A stretch of DNA of 60,221 nt, taken from the NCBI GenBank assembly GCA_964243295.1, contig CAXTEJ010000018.1, positions 1 to 60,221 on the forward strand, in the 5' to 3' direction. Source of the DNA: CAXTEJ01 sp964243295. GTDB taxonomy: Bacteria > Actinomycetota > Actinomycetes > Actinomycetales > Angustibacteraceae. The notes beneath the pieces were generated by a model, which searched no databases, had not been told where the DNA came from, and saw only the letters and a list, made by a program, of their open reading frames with translations. How positions within the stretch are numbered: the first letter of the stretch is position 1; every line of letters begins with the position of its first letter. Of the stretch, positions 27,944-37,186 are shown piece by piece. The translations under genes were made by a program, and so were the position numbers.

Positions 27944-28939
27944 TCAGCGACCCAGCCGCTGGTAGGCCAGCTCGGTGCGGTCCTTGGTGGCCCGCCACCA
28001 CTGCTCGTTGTCGCGGTACCAGTCGACGGTGGCCGCGAGGCCGGAGCGGATGTCCTGGTAGCGGGGCGACCAGCCGGTCTCCTCGCGCAGCTTGGTCGAG
28101 TCGATCGCGTAGCGCAGGTCGTGCCCGGGGCGGTCGCTGACCAGGTCGAACCAGTCGGCCGGCTTGCCCATGATGTCGAGCAGCAGGGCGACGATCGCGC
28201 GGTTGTCGCGCTCGCCGTCCGCGCCGATGAGGTAGGTCTCGCCGCTGCGGCCCTGCTCCAGGATCGTCACGACGGCGTCGTTGTGGTCGTCGACGTGGAT
28301 CCAGTCGCGCACGTTGCTGCCCTGGCCGTAGAGCTTGGGCTTGACGCCCTGCAGGATGTTGGTGATCTGGCGCGGGATGAACTTCTCGACGTGCTGGTAG
28401 GGCCCGTAGTTGTTGGAGCAGTTCGACAGCGTCGCGTTCACGCCGAACGAGCGCACCCAGGCGCGCACCAGCAGGTCGGCCGAGGCCTTCGACGCCGAGT
28501 AGGGGCTGCTCGGGTTGACCGGCGTCCGCTCGGTGAATCGCTCGGGGTCGTCGAGCTCGAGGTCGCCGTAGACCTCGTCGGTCGAGATGTGGTGCAGCCG
28601 GGCGCCGTGCCTGCGCACCGCCTCGAGGATGCGGAAGGTGCCGACGATGTTGGTCTCCATGAACGGCCACGGGTCGTCCAGCGAGTTGTCGTTGTGCGAC
28701 TCGGCCGCGAAGTGCACGACGGCGTCGCTGGCGGCCACGAGCCGGTCGACGAGCTCGGCGTCGGCGACGCTGCCCTCGACGAAGTCGATGCGGTCGGCCA
28801 CCGGCGCGAGGCTGTCGCGGTTGCCGGCGTAGGTGAGCGCGTCGAGCACGGTCACCTGCCAGTCGGGGCGGGTCTGGGCGGTGCGCAGGACGAAGTTGGT
28901 GCCGATGAAGCCGGCACCTCCGGTGACGAGCAGCCTCAC
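27944..28939 (-). CDS. rfbB: dTDP-glucose 4,6-dehydratase
   Basis: A 331-residue short-chain dehydrogenase/reductase that converts dTDP-glucose to dTDP-4-keto-6-deoxyglucose, the entry to dTDP-rhamnose and other deoxysugars. The NAD site is GGAGFIG at residues 7-13, the catalytic Thr-Asp-Glu is 120-122 (HISTDEVYG), and Tyr147/Lys151 form the YxxxK pair (PYSASKAS). The length fits RfbB/RmlB. Its ATG overlaps the stop of the GntR gene by 4 nt. No rmlA, rmlC or rmlD is adjacent, so it is isolated from a sugar cluster. Confidence 0.95.
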   Translation of the reverse strand: MRLLVTGGAGFIGTNFVLRTAQTRPDWQVTVLDALTYAGNRDSLAPVADRIDFVEGSVADAELVDRLVAASDAVVHFAAESHNDNSLDDPWPFMETNIVGTFRILEAVRRHGARLHHISTDEVYGDLELDDPERFTERTPVNPSSPYSASKASADLLVRAWVRSFGVNATLSNCSNNYGPYQHVEKFIPRQITNILQGVKPKLYGQGSNVRDWIHVDDHNDAVVTILEQGRSGETYLIGADGERDNRAIVALLLDIMGKPADWFDLVSDRPGHDLRYAIDSTKLREETGWSPRYQDIRSGLAATVDWYRDNEQWWRATKDRTELAYQRLGR

Positions 28940-29745
28940 GATGAGCTCTCCTTGAGGTGGTGGTCGAGTGGGTCGGGACGGGACGGGACCGAGCGGAGTC
29001 CCGGGGGCTCGGGGGTGACGGCCACCGGGCCACCGCGGAACTCGACCTCGAGCGCGAAGCGGTGGGCCAGGTAGCGGTGGTCCGACAGCGCGATCGGCGT
29101 GCCACCTGCGGCCGCGGCGACCCGGCGCACCAGCAGCAGCGGGGCACCCTCGGGCACGCCCAGCAGCTCGGCGTCGGACGACGTCGCGAGCCCCGCCGTG
29201 ATCGTCTGCCGCACCGCGTCGATCGGGTGCCCCTGCCGGTGCAGCGCCTGCCAGATGCCGGTGGTCTGGGCGTCACGACGGCTCAGCGCCACGGCGACCT
29301 CGGCCGGCACCCACTCGTGCACCAGGTCGAGCGGTTCGCCCTCCACCCGCCGCACGGTGCGGCTGTAGAGCACCTCGTCGCCCTCGGCGAGGCCGAGGAC
29401 GCCGTCCAGCCGGTGCGGCGGTGCAGGGCGGAAGCCGAAGTCGACCACCGTGCGGTCGACGGTCTTGCCTGCCTCGGCGACCGCGGACGCCGCGTGCCGG
29501 AAGCTGCCGAGCGCGAGCGTCTGGTGGAAGGCCGCGCCGGCGACGAACCAGCCGGCGCCCTTGCGCGGCTCCACGAGGCCCTGCTCGCGCAGCACCTCGA
29601 GGGCGCGCCGCACGGTGACCCGGCTGACGCCGTACCGGCTCCCGAGGACGCTCTCGCTCTCGAGGGCGCCGGTCTCGGCGAACTCCCCGAGGGCGATGCG
29701 CTCGCGCAGCTGCACCGCGAGCTTGCTGGCGCGGCTACCTGTCAT
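28936..29745 (-). CDS. GntR-family (HutC/UTRA) transcription regulator
   Basis: A 269-residue repressor-type protein. The N-terminal winged HTH reads RYGVSRVTVRRALEVLREQGLVEPRKGAGWFV, and the remainder is a UTRA ligand-binding domain (RTVRRVEGEPLDLVHEWVPAEVAVAL, later GTPIALSDHRYLAHRFALEVEF). Such regulators sense sugars, sugar phosphates or amino acids. The ATG is only 4 nt downstream of a perfect palindrome that overlaps any ribosome site, which suggests autorepression. It is translationally coupled to rfbB. Confidence 0.9.
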   Translation of the reverse strand: MTGSRASKLAVQLRERIALGEFAETGALESESVLGSRYGVSRVTVRRALEVLREQGLVEPRKGAGWFVAGAAFHQTLALGSFRHAASAVAEAGKTVDRTVVDFGFRPAPPHRLDGVLGLAEGDEVLYSRTVRRVEGEPLDLVHEWVPAEVAVALSRRDAQTTGIWQALHRQGHPIDAVRQTITAGLATSSDAELLGVPEGAPLLLVRRVAAAAGGTPIALSDHRYLAHRFALEVEFRGGPVAVTPEPPGLRSVPSRPDPLDHHLKESSS

Positions 29746-29749
29746 AAAC

Positions 29750-29762
29750 CTGTACCTTACAG
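29750..29762. promoter_or_regulatory. Candidate GntR operator
   Basis: CTGTA-CCT-TACAG is a perfect inverted repeat with a 3-nt centre, 4 nt upstream of the regulator's start codon. GntR/HutC operators are typically palindromes of this size. Binding here would block the gntR-rfbB transcript or its translation. Confidence 0.65.
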
Positions 29763-29865
29763 CCGTTCGTCCCCGTGTCCAGCCCTGACCAGGCGCGACA
29801 TGCCGCGCCGGAGCCGGTTGCTGCGGCTACCGTCACCACGAGCCCACCCGCACCCGGAGGACACC

Positions 29866-30297
29866 GTGCCGATCCCCGCCCTTGCCGGCTACAGCCACGT
29901 GAGGCTGACCGTGACCGACATCGCGCGCTCCCGGGCGTTCTACGACCAGGTCTTCGGCCTGCCGGTGGCGTACGAGGCGCCGCCGCAGGACGCCGACCAG
30001 GCGACCAAGGACGCGCTGGGGTTCGTGTTCGGCGGCGTCATCTACTCCTTCGGTGCCGGCAACCTGCTCGGGCTGCGCCCGGTCGCGGCCACGGGCGACG
30101 CCTTCGACGAGGACCGCGTGGGCCTGGACCACGTGTCGTTCCAGCTCTCGTCGCGGGCCGACCTCGACGCGGCCGTGGCCGTGCTGGACGAGCTGGGCGT
30201 CGCGCACGAGCCGCTCAAGGACCTCGGCGCCCTGTGGATCCTGGAGTTCCGCGACCCCGACGGCGTCGCGCTCGAGCTCAGCGCACCGGCGAGCTGA
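29866..30297 (+). CDS. VOC-family (glyoxalase-like) protein
   Basis: A 143-residue vicinal oxygen chelate protein. It begins with a GTG preceded by CGGAGG and reads YSHVRLTVTDIARSRAFYDQ, the N-terminal beta-alpha unit with its histidine ligand. GLDHVSFQLSSRADLDAAV starts the second unit, and FRDPDGVALELSA closes it with the glutamate. Two potential His/Glu ligand sets are present. The substrate is not known. It is divergent from the GntR gene, so the operator region could serve both. Confidence 0.83.
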   Translation: MPIPALAGYSHVRLTVTDIARSRAFYDQVFGLPVAYEAPPQDADQATKDALGFVFGGVIYSFGAGNLLGLRPVAATGDAFDEDRVGLDHVSFQLSSRADLDAAVAVLDELGVAHEPLKDLGALWILEFRDPDGVALELSAPAS

Positions 30298-30358
30298 GCG
30301 CGCCAGGGGTGCAGTGAACGCCGTTGCGGCCCCGGCGTCCTCCCGGCACAGTGAGCCG

Positions 30359-31543
30359 ATGACGCAGCGGGGGCAGTCGGTCGCGGGTGCGCCCCGCATC
30401 ACCGACGGGCAGCATCCCGACGCCATCACCCTGCGGCCGCTCACCCTGGGCGACGTCGACGCGGTCGTCGAGGTCTGCCGCGACGCGCAGGTGCAGCGGT
30501 GGACCGTCATCCCCTCGCCGTACGAGCGCGAGCACGCCGTCGCCTACGTCGAGGCGGCGGCGCGGGGCTGGCGGGCGGGGGGGCCGCTGGTGCTCGCGGT
30601 GGAGGCCGTCGACGACTACGACCAGGTGCGCTACGCCGGCGCCGTCTCGCTGCGGCCCGACGGGCACGACGGCGCCGACGTCGGCTACGCGCTCGCCCCG
30701 TGGGCCCGCGGTCGCGGTGTCATGTCGCGGGCGCTGCGGCTGTTCCTCACCTACGGCTTCACCCGGCTCGAGCTGCAGACCGTGCACTGGAAGGCGCACG
30801 AGGGCAACTGGGCCTCGCGCCGGGTGGCGTGGGCCTGCGGGTTCCGCGTCGAGGGGCTGGTGCGGGGCCTGCTGCCCTGGCGCGACGGCCGGTACGACGG
30901 GTGGATCGGCTCGCTGGTGCGCGGCGACCCGATGCTGCCGGTGCACCCGTGGCTGTCGGTGCCCGAGCTCGGCGGCCGGGAGGTGCGGCTGCGCCCGTGG
31001 CGCGAGGACGACGTGCCCCGCGTGGCCGAGGCGTGTGCCGACCCGCGCACGCAGCGGTGGCTGCCGCAGCTGCCGTCGCCGTACCTGCTCTCGGACGCGC
31101 AGTGGTACGTCCGGTCCCGTGAGGAGCAGCACGCGGGCGGTCGCGGCCTGTTCTGGTGCGTCGCCGACGCCGACGACGACCGGTGCCTCGGCTCGGTGAC
31201 CCTCATGGGCCTGGCCGGCCCGGACGACTCGGCGGAGATCGGCTACTGGACCCACCCGGACGCCCGCGGCCGCGGCGTGATGACCGAGGCCGCGCGCCTG
31301 GCGGTGCGGCACGCCGTCATCCCCGCCGCGGACGGCGGCCTCGGCCTGCCCCGCGTCACGCTGCGCGCCGCGAGCGGCAACGCGGCCTCGCAGGCGGTCG
31401 CCCGCGCCGCCGGCATGACCCGCGTCGGTGTCGCGCGGGCCGCCGAGCGGCTGCGCGACGGCACGGTCATGGACTTCGAGCTGTACGACGTCCTGGCCGA
31501 CGAGGTGCTCGACCTCGCCGACCGGCGGGCTGTCAGCGGCTGA
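30359..31543 (+). CDS. Tandem two-domain GNAT acetyltransferase
   Basis: A 394-residue protein with two RimJ/RimL-type GNAT domains. Domain 1 (about 20-195) has YALAPWARGRGVMSRALRL; domain 2 (about 205-390) has YWTHPDARGRGVMTEAARL, each with the RGRGxM acetyl-CoA loop. Such proteins acetylate protein N-termini or small molecules; the acceptor is unknown. The two domains share the opening pattern ITLRPLTLGDVDAV / VRLRPWREDDVPRV, consistent with internal duplication. The end overlaps the convergent YcaQ-like gene by 11 nt. Confidence 0.85.
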   Translation: MTQRGQSVAGAPRITDGQHPDAITLRPLTLGDVDAVVEVCRDAQVQRWTVIPSPYEREHAVAYVEAAARGWRAGGPLVLAVEAVDDYDQVRYAGAVSLRPDGHDGADVGYALAPWARGRGVMSRALRLFLTYGFTRLELQTVHWKAHEGNWASRRVAWACGFRVEGLVRGLLPWRDGRYDGWIGSLVRGDPMLPVHPWLSVPELGGREVRLRPWREDDVPRVAEACADPRTQRWLPQLPSPYLLSDAQWYVRSREEQHAGGRGLFWCVADADDDRCLGSVTLMGLAGPDDSAEIGYWTHPDARGRGVMTEAARLAVRHAVIPAADGGLGLPRVTLRAASGNAASQAVARAAGMTRVGVARAAERLRDGTVMDFELYDVLADEVLDLADRRAVSG

Positions 31544-32765
31544 CCAACGCCTCCGCCAGGGCCGGAGAAAGGTCGCCCGGCCCGGCGACCGCGACGCGCG
31601 CGAGGCCCAGCCAGCCGGCCATGGCGACCAGCTCGGACGCGAGCTCGGCCGCCGTCGCGGGCGGGGCAGCCGGCTCGGCGTGGGCCGCCTGCACCCGCAG
31701 GACGCCGGCGCCGCCGTCCGCCTGCCGGTCGGCCTTGAGGTCGACCCGCGCGACGAGGGTGTCGCCGAGCAGGAACGGCAGCACGTAGTAGCCGTGGCGC
31801 CGCAGCGGCGCGGGCACGTAGATCTCGAGCCGGAAGTCCATGCCGAACAGCGCCCGCGTGCGCTCGCGCTGCCACACCAGCGAGTCGAACGGGCTCAACA
31901 GCGCCCGCGCCCGCACCCACCGCGGTAGCCGGGCGTCGCGGTGCAGGTACGCCGGCTGCCGCCACCCCTGCACCTGCACCGGCACCAGCTCGCCCTCCTC
32001 CACCAGCTCGGCGACGGCCGTGGCGCAGTCGGCCGGCGACAGCCGCCAGTAGTCGCGCAGGTCGCGCTCGGCCGCGACGCCGTGGGCCCGTGCGGCCATC
32101 GACACCAGCGCGCGCAGCGCCTGCGGCTCGTCGAGCACCTCCAGCGACCCGCCCGGCAGCACGCGCCCGGGCAGGTCGTAGCGGCGCGCGAAGGCGGTGG
32201 TGCGGCCGGCGGACGTGACCTCACCGGCCCAGAACAGGCTCTCGAGCGCCTGCTTGACCAGGCTCCAGTTCCAGCCCCAGTCGGTGCGGTCGCGCGGCGC
32301 GTCGTGGGCGAGCGCCCGCTCGAGGTCGACCGCGGTGATCGGGCCGCGCGCCGCGACCTCGGCGAGCACCTGCGCCACCAGCTGGGGGTGGTCGGCGGCG
32401 ACGCGCTGCATGCCGCCCCAGGCGTCGTCGCGCCAGCGCTGCATGCGCCACTGCAGGGCGCCGAGCGTCGCGGGCGCGACCAGCGACGCCTCGTGCGCCC
32501 AGTACTCGACGAGCCGGCGCGGGGCCCGGTCGCGCATCCGGTCGAGCAGCGCGGTGTCGTAGGGGCCGAGACGGGAGAAGAACGGCAGGTACTGGCTGCG
32601 CGAGACGACGTTGACGCTGTCGATCTGCACGACGCCGAGCCGGTCGACCACCCGCTGCAGCTGCCGGACGCCGACCGGCGTGGTCGGCCGGGGGGCGTCC
32701 AGACCCTGCGCCGCGACCGCGACGCGCCGCGCCTGGGCGAGGCTCAGCCGCTCGGGTCGCGCCAC
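31533..32765 (-). CDS. YcaQ-like winged-helix DNA glycosylase
   Basis: A 410-residue protein of the YcaQ/AlkX family (formerly DUF1006), whose E. coli member unhooks interstrand crosslinks. The catalytic QxD motif is present at Gln47-Ile-Asp49 (GVVQIDSVNVVSRSQY), and the winged-helix blocks (ARRLVEYWAHEASLV, later SPFDSLVWQRERTRALFG) match the family. The length is normal. The target lesion is not known in Actinobacteria, where related enzymes can protect antibiotic producers from their own alkylators. It lies 10 nt downstream of the response-regulator start's neighbour region on the same strand. Confidence 0.85.
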   Translation of the reverse strand: MARPERLSLAQARRVAVAAQGLDAPRPTTPVGVRQLQRVVDRLGVVQIDSVNVVSRSQYLPFFSRLGPYDTALLDRMRDRAPRRLVEYWAHEASLVAPATLGALQWRMQRWRDDAWGGMQRVAADHPQLVAQVLAEVAARGPITAVDLERALAHDAPRDRTDWGWNWSLVKQALESLFWAGEVTSAGRTTAFARRYDLPGRVLPGGSLEVLDEPQALRALVSMAARAHGVAAERDLRDYWRLSPADCATAVAELVEEGELVPVQVQGWRQPAYLHRDARLPRWVRARALLSPFDSLVWQRERTRALFGMDFRLEIYVPAPLRRHGYYVLPFLLGDTLVARVDLKADRQADGGAGVLRVQAAHAEPAAPPATAAELASELVAMAGWLGLARVAVAGPGDLSPALAEALVSR

Positions 32766-32775
32766 CGGCCCGGCC

Positions 32776-33489
32776 TCAGGTCAGGTCGAGGATGCGCTCG
32801 CGGACGGCGTACACGACGGCCTCCATGCGCGAGTGCAGCTGCAGCTTCTCCAGGATGTTGCGCACGTGGTTCTTGACGGTGTTCTCGCTGATGAACAGCT
32901 CCTTGGCGATGTCCTTGTTCGCCATGCCCCGCGCCACGAGCTTGAGCACCTGCAGCTCGCGGTCGGTCAGCCGCGGCACGGGCACCTGCGGGCGCTCCTC
33001 GTGCTTCTTGATCATCGTCGCGAACTCGGTCAGCAGCTTGCTGGCCATCGACGGGCTGATCAGCGACTGGCCGCCCGCGACCGCGCGGATGCCGTCGGCG
33101 ATCTCCTCGCCGGGCACGTCCTTGAGCAGGTAGCCGTTGGCACCAGCCCGCACCGCCTCGTAGAGGTCGGACTCCTCGTCGGAGATCGTCAGGATGACGA
33201 TCTTGGTCGAGGGGACGACGTCCTTGATGGCGGTGCAGGCCTCGATGCCCGAGCGGCGCGGCATGCGGATGTCCATCAGGACGACGTCCGGCAGCAGCTC
33301 CTCCACCTTGCGGATGGCCTCGGCACCGTCGGCGGCCTCACCGACGATGTCGATGTCGTCCTCCTGGCTGAGCACCATCTCCAGCCCGCGGCGGTACAGG
33401 GCGTGGTCATCGGCGACGAGCACCCGCAGCCGCTCACCGGACGAGCCGGCCGGTGCGCCGACGCCGTCCGGCGCCTCGTGGTCGCTCAC
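32776..33489 (-). CDS. NarL/FixJ-family response regulator, orphan
   Basis: A 237-residue two-domain regulator. The receiver has acidic residues ADD near the N-terminus, phospho-acceptor Asp73 (VVLMDIRMP) and Lys in GYLLKDVPGEE. The LuxR-type HTH follows (LTDRELQVLKLVARGMANKD, then NTVKNHVRNILEKLQLHSRM). No sensor kinase gene is adjacent. The ATG lies 64 bp downstream of the hpf stop on the same strand, so it may be co-transcribed with hpf and coupled to growth or stress control. Confidence 0.92.
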   Translation of the reverse strand: MSDHEAPDGVGAPAGSSGERLRVLVADDHALYRRGLEMVLSQEDDIDIVGEAADGAEAIRKVEELLPDVVLMDIRMPRRSGIEACTAIKDVVPSTKIVILTISDEESDLYEAVRAGANGYLLKDVPGEEIADGIRAVAGGQSLISPSMASKLLTEFATMIKKHEERPQVPVPRLTDRELQVLKLVARGMANKDIAKELFISENTVKNHVRNILEKLQLHSRMEAVVYAVRERILDLT

Positions 33490-33553
33490 CCGTGCCCCCT
33501 GTCCCGGCCGACCTGGCCGTGGTGGGAGACAGTCTGCACGATGTGCGGGCCCT

Positions 33554-34255
33554 TCAGCTGACGGGCACGGCCTGCGGCTGCTCCGCGACCGGTTCGGACG
33601 TCGGCACCGACGCCGCAGCGGGTGGTGTGGGGGCCGGCGCGGCCGGCTGGCCGGCGTCCTGCAGGTCGAGGTGCAGCACGCCGTACTCCCAGCCGCGGCG
33701 ACGGTAGACCACGCTCGGCCGGTGGCTGTCGGCGTCGACGAAGAGGAAGAAGTCGTGCCCGACGAGCTCCATCTCGTACAGCGCCTGGTCGAGGGTCATC
33801 GGCGTGGCCTCGTGCACCTTGGTGCGGAACTGCACCGGGCTGCCCTCGGCCTCGTCGGCCTGCTCGGGCTCAGGCGCGTCGAGGGTCGCCGCCTCGAGGA
33901 TCGCCGCCTCGAGCTCGGCGACCGGTGCGGGCTCGGCCCCGTGCTTGCTGCGGTGGACGACCTTGCGGTCGTGGGCGCGCCGCAGCCGCTCCAGCAGCTT
34001 GGTGTAGGCGCGGTCGAGCGCGACGTAGGGGTCCTCGGCGGCCGCCTCGGCCCGCACCACGGGGCCCTTGCCGACGCAGGTGATCTCGACGCGCTCGCAG
34101 ACCGGCGTCTGGCGCCGGTTGGGCTCGTGCGAGATGACCACGTCGAGCCGCTGGATCCGCGGCGCGAGCTGCGGGACCTTCGCGAGCTTGTCCTGCAGGT
34201 GCCGGCGGAACCGGTCCTTGATCTCGACGTGGCGGCCGGTGACGACGATCTCCAT
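33554..34255 (-). CDS. hpf: Ribosome hibernation promoting factor, long form
   Basis: A 233-residue long-type HPF. The N-terminal domain (MEIVVTGRHVEIKDRFRRHL) binds the 30S subunit, and the C-terminal domain (MTLDQALYEMELVGHDFFLF, then PSVVYRRRGWEYGVLHLDLQ) dimerises to form 100S ribosomes. A GGGAGGCACC site precedes the ATG at 34255; the longer in-frame start at 34303 lacks support. The C-terminal tail is Pro/Ala-rich. Position next to the orphan regulator and comF resembles other Actinobacteria. Confidence 0.94.
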   Translation of the reverse strand: MEIVVTGRHVEIKDRFRRHLQDKLAKVPQLAPRIQRLDVVISHEPNRRQTPVCERVEITCVGKGPVVRAEAAAEDPYVALDRAYTKLLERLRRAHDRKVVHRSKHGAEPAPVAELEAAILEAATLDAPEPEQADEAEGSPVQFRTKVHEATPMTLDQALYEMELVGHDFFLFVDADSHRPSVVYRRRGWEYGVLHLDLQDAGQPAAPAPTPPAAASVPTSEPVAEQPQAVPVS

Positions 34256-34494
34256 GGTGCCTCCCTGGTGGTGCGGCGGGTGCCGCGCGCGAGCGCGGGG
34301 CACCTCGTGGCGTGGGACAACGCGAGGGTCGGCAGCCCGATCGGCCCGGCGATCACCGCCCCGCTCGGACGACGGTCGGCGTGCTGAGCGCGGTGGCCGG
34401 CGCGTCGCGCGGGACCGGGGCGGGCCGGTCTGCGTCGCTGGTCCGCGGGCTCATCTGCAGAAGGTACGCCTGCCGCGGCCGCCACGCCCGCCGC

Positions 34495-35370
34495 TCACCG
34501 CCGTGACTGTGAGTGATCTTCGACGGACGGTCGGTCGCCGGAGACGCGGCGCAGCACGGTCGCGGCCACGGTCACCGCGACGACCGGCCCGGCGCCGACG
34601 TCCCGCAGGGCGCGCGCCGACTCCAGCAGCGTCGCGCCGGTGGTGACGACGTCGTCGACCAGCAGGCACGGCCGCCCCCGGACGTAGCGGGCCCACGACG
34701 CGGGCACCCGCACGGCGCCGGCGAGGTTCGCCGCCCGCTCGGCCGAGTCGAGCCCGGACTGGTCACGCACGCCGCGGCGCTGCTCGAGCACCGGCAGCAC
34801 CCGGCCGCCGCGCTCGCCCAGCGAGCGCCGCGCGAGGTCGAGCACAGGTCGGCGGCCCCGCGCACGGCGCGACGACGCGCTCGAGGGCGCGGGCACCACC
34901 AGCAGCCGCGCCCCGTCGACGTGGGGCAGCGGACCGGCCGCGGCCCGCTCGCGGGCCCCGGCCGGGACGAGCTCGGCTGCGGCGGCCCGGGCGGCCCGGC
35001 GCAGCGCCAGCGCCAGCACCGGGGTGACGTCGGGGCGGTCGTGGTCCTTCCACGCGACGAGCGCCGCGCGCACCGGGCCGTCGTACGGGGCGGCCGACCA
35101 CACCGCCAGCGGCGCCTGCCCGTGCCCGCCGTGCCTCGTCCCCACGGGCTGCCGGGCCGGCGCCGGGACCGACGCCTCGAGCAGGCGCCGGGACGGCGGA
35201 CCGGTCAGCGACGGCCAGCAGGCGTCGCACCACCGCGTGCCGGGCTCGCCGCAGCCCGCGCACGCCCGGGCCAGCGCCAGGTCGAGCGCCTCGGCGAGGG
35301 CCACGCCCAGCACGTGCCCCGCCCGGGGGGCGCCGCCCGCCGGCTCGGCACGGTGCCGGGCGACGCTCAC
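34495..35370 (-). CDS. ComF-family phosphoribosyltransferase-like protein
   Basis: A 291-residue ComF-like protein. The N-terminal zinc-finger part reads CAGCGEPGTRWCDACW, and the C-terminal type I PRTase motif is CLLVDDVVTTGATLLESA. Family members aid DNA uptake or fork repair in other bacteria; the role in Actinobacteria is unproven. The frame is open to 35439, but that overlaps the lpqB terminus; the GTG at 35370 is a reasonable start with weak ribosome site. It is 37 nt downstream of lpqB. Confidence 0.85.
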   Translation of the reverse strand: MSVARHRAEPAGGAPRAGHVLGVALAEALDLALARACAGCGEPGTRWCDACWPSLTGPPSRRLLEASVPAPARQPVGTRHGGHGQAPLAVWSAAPYDGPVRAALVAWKDHDRPDVTPVLALALRRAARAAAAELVPAGARERAAAGPLPHVDGARLLVVPAPSSASSRRARGRRPVLDLARRSLGERGGRVLPVLEQRRGVRDQSGLDSAERAANLAGAVRVPASWARYVRGRPCLLVDDVVTTGATLLESARALRDVGAGPVVAVTVAATVLRRVSGDRPSVEDHSQSRR

Positions 35371-35407
35371 GCCAGTGCCGACGTCCGGGACGGGAGAGCG
35401 GGACGCG

Positions 35408-37186
35408 TCACTGCGGCACGCTGACCGAGCGGCCAGCACCCACGGGCGCCCAGCCGCTGCCGCTGCGCGACAGCACGGTGCCCGCCGTCGTCACCACGTA
35501 GAGGGCCCGCACCCCGTCGCCGGCCGCGATCGAGACCGGTGAGGTCACCGGCGGCAGCGCGGACGTCGGCCCCCCGACGAGCACCTCGGCGGCCTGGACG
35601 CCGCGCGAGCCGACCCCTCGGCCCAGCGCCACGAGCGTGCCGCTCTGGGCCCACGCGACGTCACGCAGGTCGGTCAGCGCCTGCCCCACCTGCAGCGGCG
35701 AGCCGAGGGCGACCGGCACCTGGGCCTGGCGCTGCACGGCCGCGACGTCGAGGCGCCTTCTTCCTGCGGGGTCGGCGGACACCACCGCCAGGCGGGCACC
35801 GTCACGCGACACGTCGAGGGCGACCACGGTGCGACCGGTGAGCCACGACGGCTGCAGCGTGGCCGCGTCACCGCGCCCGGCCGCGACCTGCGCGGGCGCG
35901 AGCACCCTGACGCGTCCGGGCACGGCCGAGTCCGCCGTCCAGACCGCGCCGTCGGCGTCGACCACCGGCGCGACGAGCGACCGGCCGGTCAGCAGCGGCG
36001 CAGAGCCGCGCGGGAGCAGCCTCAGCAGCCGACGTCCGGACCGGTCGACTCCGACGACCGGTGAGGCGTCGGGGCCAACAGCCACCGAGCCGACGTCACC
36101 GCCACCCGGCAGCGTGAGCCCCTCGGCGGCCAGCTTGCCGGTGCCCGGCTGCACCCGCAGCAGCCGGTCGCCGCTGAGCACCATGGCCGCCCCGCCGACG
36201 CGCACGTCGTCGCGGTAGGCCGTCTCGGCGTAGACGCTGGTGTCGGACACCCCGGGCACGTCGAACGGCGTGCCCGCCACGGTCAGCTCGACGGACACGA
36301 CAGCCGGCAGCCGGCGCAGCGTCGAGGTCAGCTGGGCCCACATCATCTGCCGCATCTCGGGCGACGCCTCGAGCGCGCGGGCGGTCAGGTCGACCCGCGC
36401 GACGCCCCCCGTCGTCGGCACCGCGTCGACGGCCAGGGTCGTGTCGGTCGGGAAGCCGGTGCGGACGGCAGCGCGCAGGTAGTCGGGCGGGCCCTGCAGC
36501 AGCTGGCGCACCAGCGCCGTGGCGAGGCCGGGTCCCGGGCCCGGCAGCCAGCGCAGGTCGGGCACGAGGGTGGTGGTGCCGGCGGCGACGAACGTCACCG
36601 GCAGGGCGCTGAACGACCGATCGAGCGCGTAGCGCGGCAGCCACGACCCGAACGCCTCGTCGAGCGCCGAGATGCGCCAGGTGCCGCCCTGGCGCTCCAG
36701 CGTGAAGCCCGCCCGCGCGCCCGCGCCGGGGGCGGCCTCGACGTAGCGGCCTGTCGCGTCGATGCGGGCCGTGAGCGGAGCGGCGACCTCGACGCGCGCG
36801 GTGGCTCCCCGCCTCGACTCGCGCACGACGAGGTCGGGGTCGTCCGGGTAGACGACCACGTCGCCGGACGGGCGCCAGTCACCGGCCGCGCGGGCGGTCA
36901 GGAACGAGCGCGCGACGACGTGGTCGTCGTCGGTGGCCGCACCCGCCTTCAGGAACCCGGCGACGACCTCAGCCGGGCCGGCGAGCGGCCGTGGCCCGAC
37001 GGGCGCCACCCGCAGCGGCTCGGGGTCGGGGTTGTCGATGACGGTGCCGGGGCCGGCGGCCCCGGAGTCGGGCAGCGCGCTGCACGCCGGAACAGCGCCC
37101 AGCACGACGGCCAGCAGCGTCGCGACGAGCGCCAGCAGCGGTGCGAGCGGGCGCCGGGCTGCCGCGGCGCGACCGAGGTCAGCCAC
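35408..37186 (-). CDS. lpqB: Lipoprotein LpqB
   Basis: A 592-residue lipoprotein with signal peptide and lipobox VPAC (Cys35). A GerMN domain follows the N-terminal part, and the C-terminal half is a beta-propeller-like LpqB domain. In Mycobacterium LpqB interacts with the extracellular part of MtrB and modulates MtrAB. The GTG start overlaps the mtrB stop by 8 nt, in line with mtrA-mtrB-lpqB being one operon. Confidence 0.94.
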   Translation of the reverse strand: MADLGRAAAARRPLAPLLALVATLLAVVLGAVPACSALPDSGAAGPGTVIDNPDPEPLRVAPVGPRPLAGPAEVVAGFLKAGAATDDDHVVARSFLTARAAGDWRPSGDVVVYPDDPDLVVRESRRGATARVEVAAPLTARIDATGRYVEAAPGAGARAGFTLERQGGTWRISALDEAFGSWLPRYALDRSFSALPVTFVAAGTTTLVPDLRWLPGPGPGLATALVRQLLQGPPDYLRAAVRTGFPTDTTLAVDAVPTTGGVARVDLTARALEASPEMRQMMWAQLTSTLRRLPAVVSVELTVAGTPFDVPGVSDTSVYAETAYRDDVRVGGAAMVLSGDRLLRVQPGTGKLAAEGLTLPGGGDVGSVAVGPDASPVVGVDRSGRRLLRLLPRGSAPLLTGRSLVAPVVDADGAVWTADSAVPGRVRVLAPAQVAAGRGDAATLQPSWLTGRTVVALDVSRDGARLAVVSADPAGRRRLDVAAVQRQAQVPVALGSPLQVGQALTDLRDVAWAQSGTLVALGRGVGSRGVQAAEVLVGGPTSALPPVTSPVSIAAGDGVRALYVVTTAGTVLSRSGSGWAPVGAGRSVSVPQ

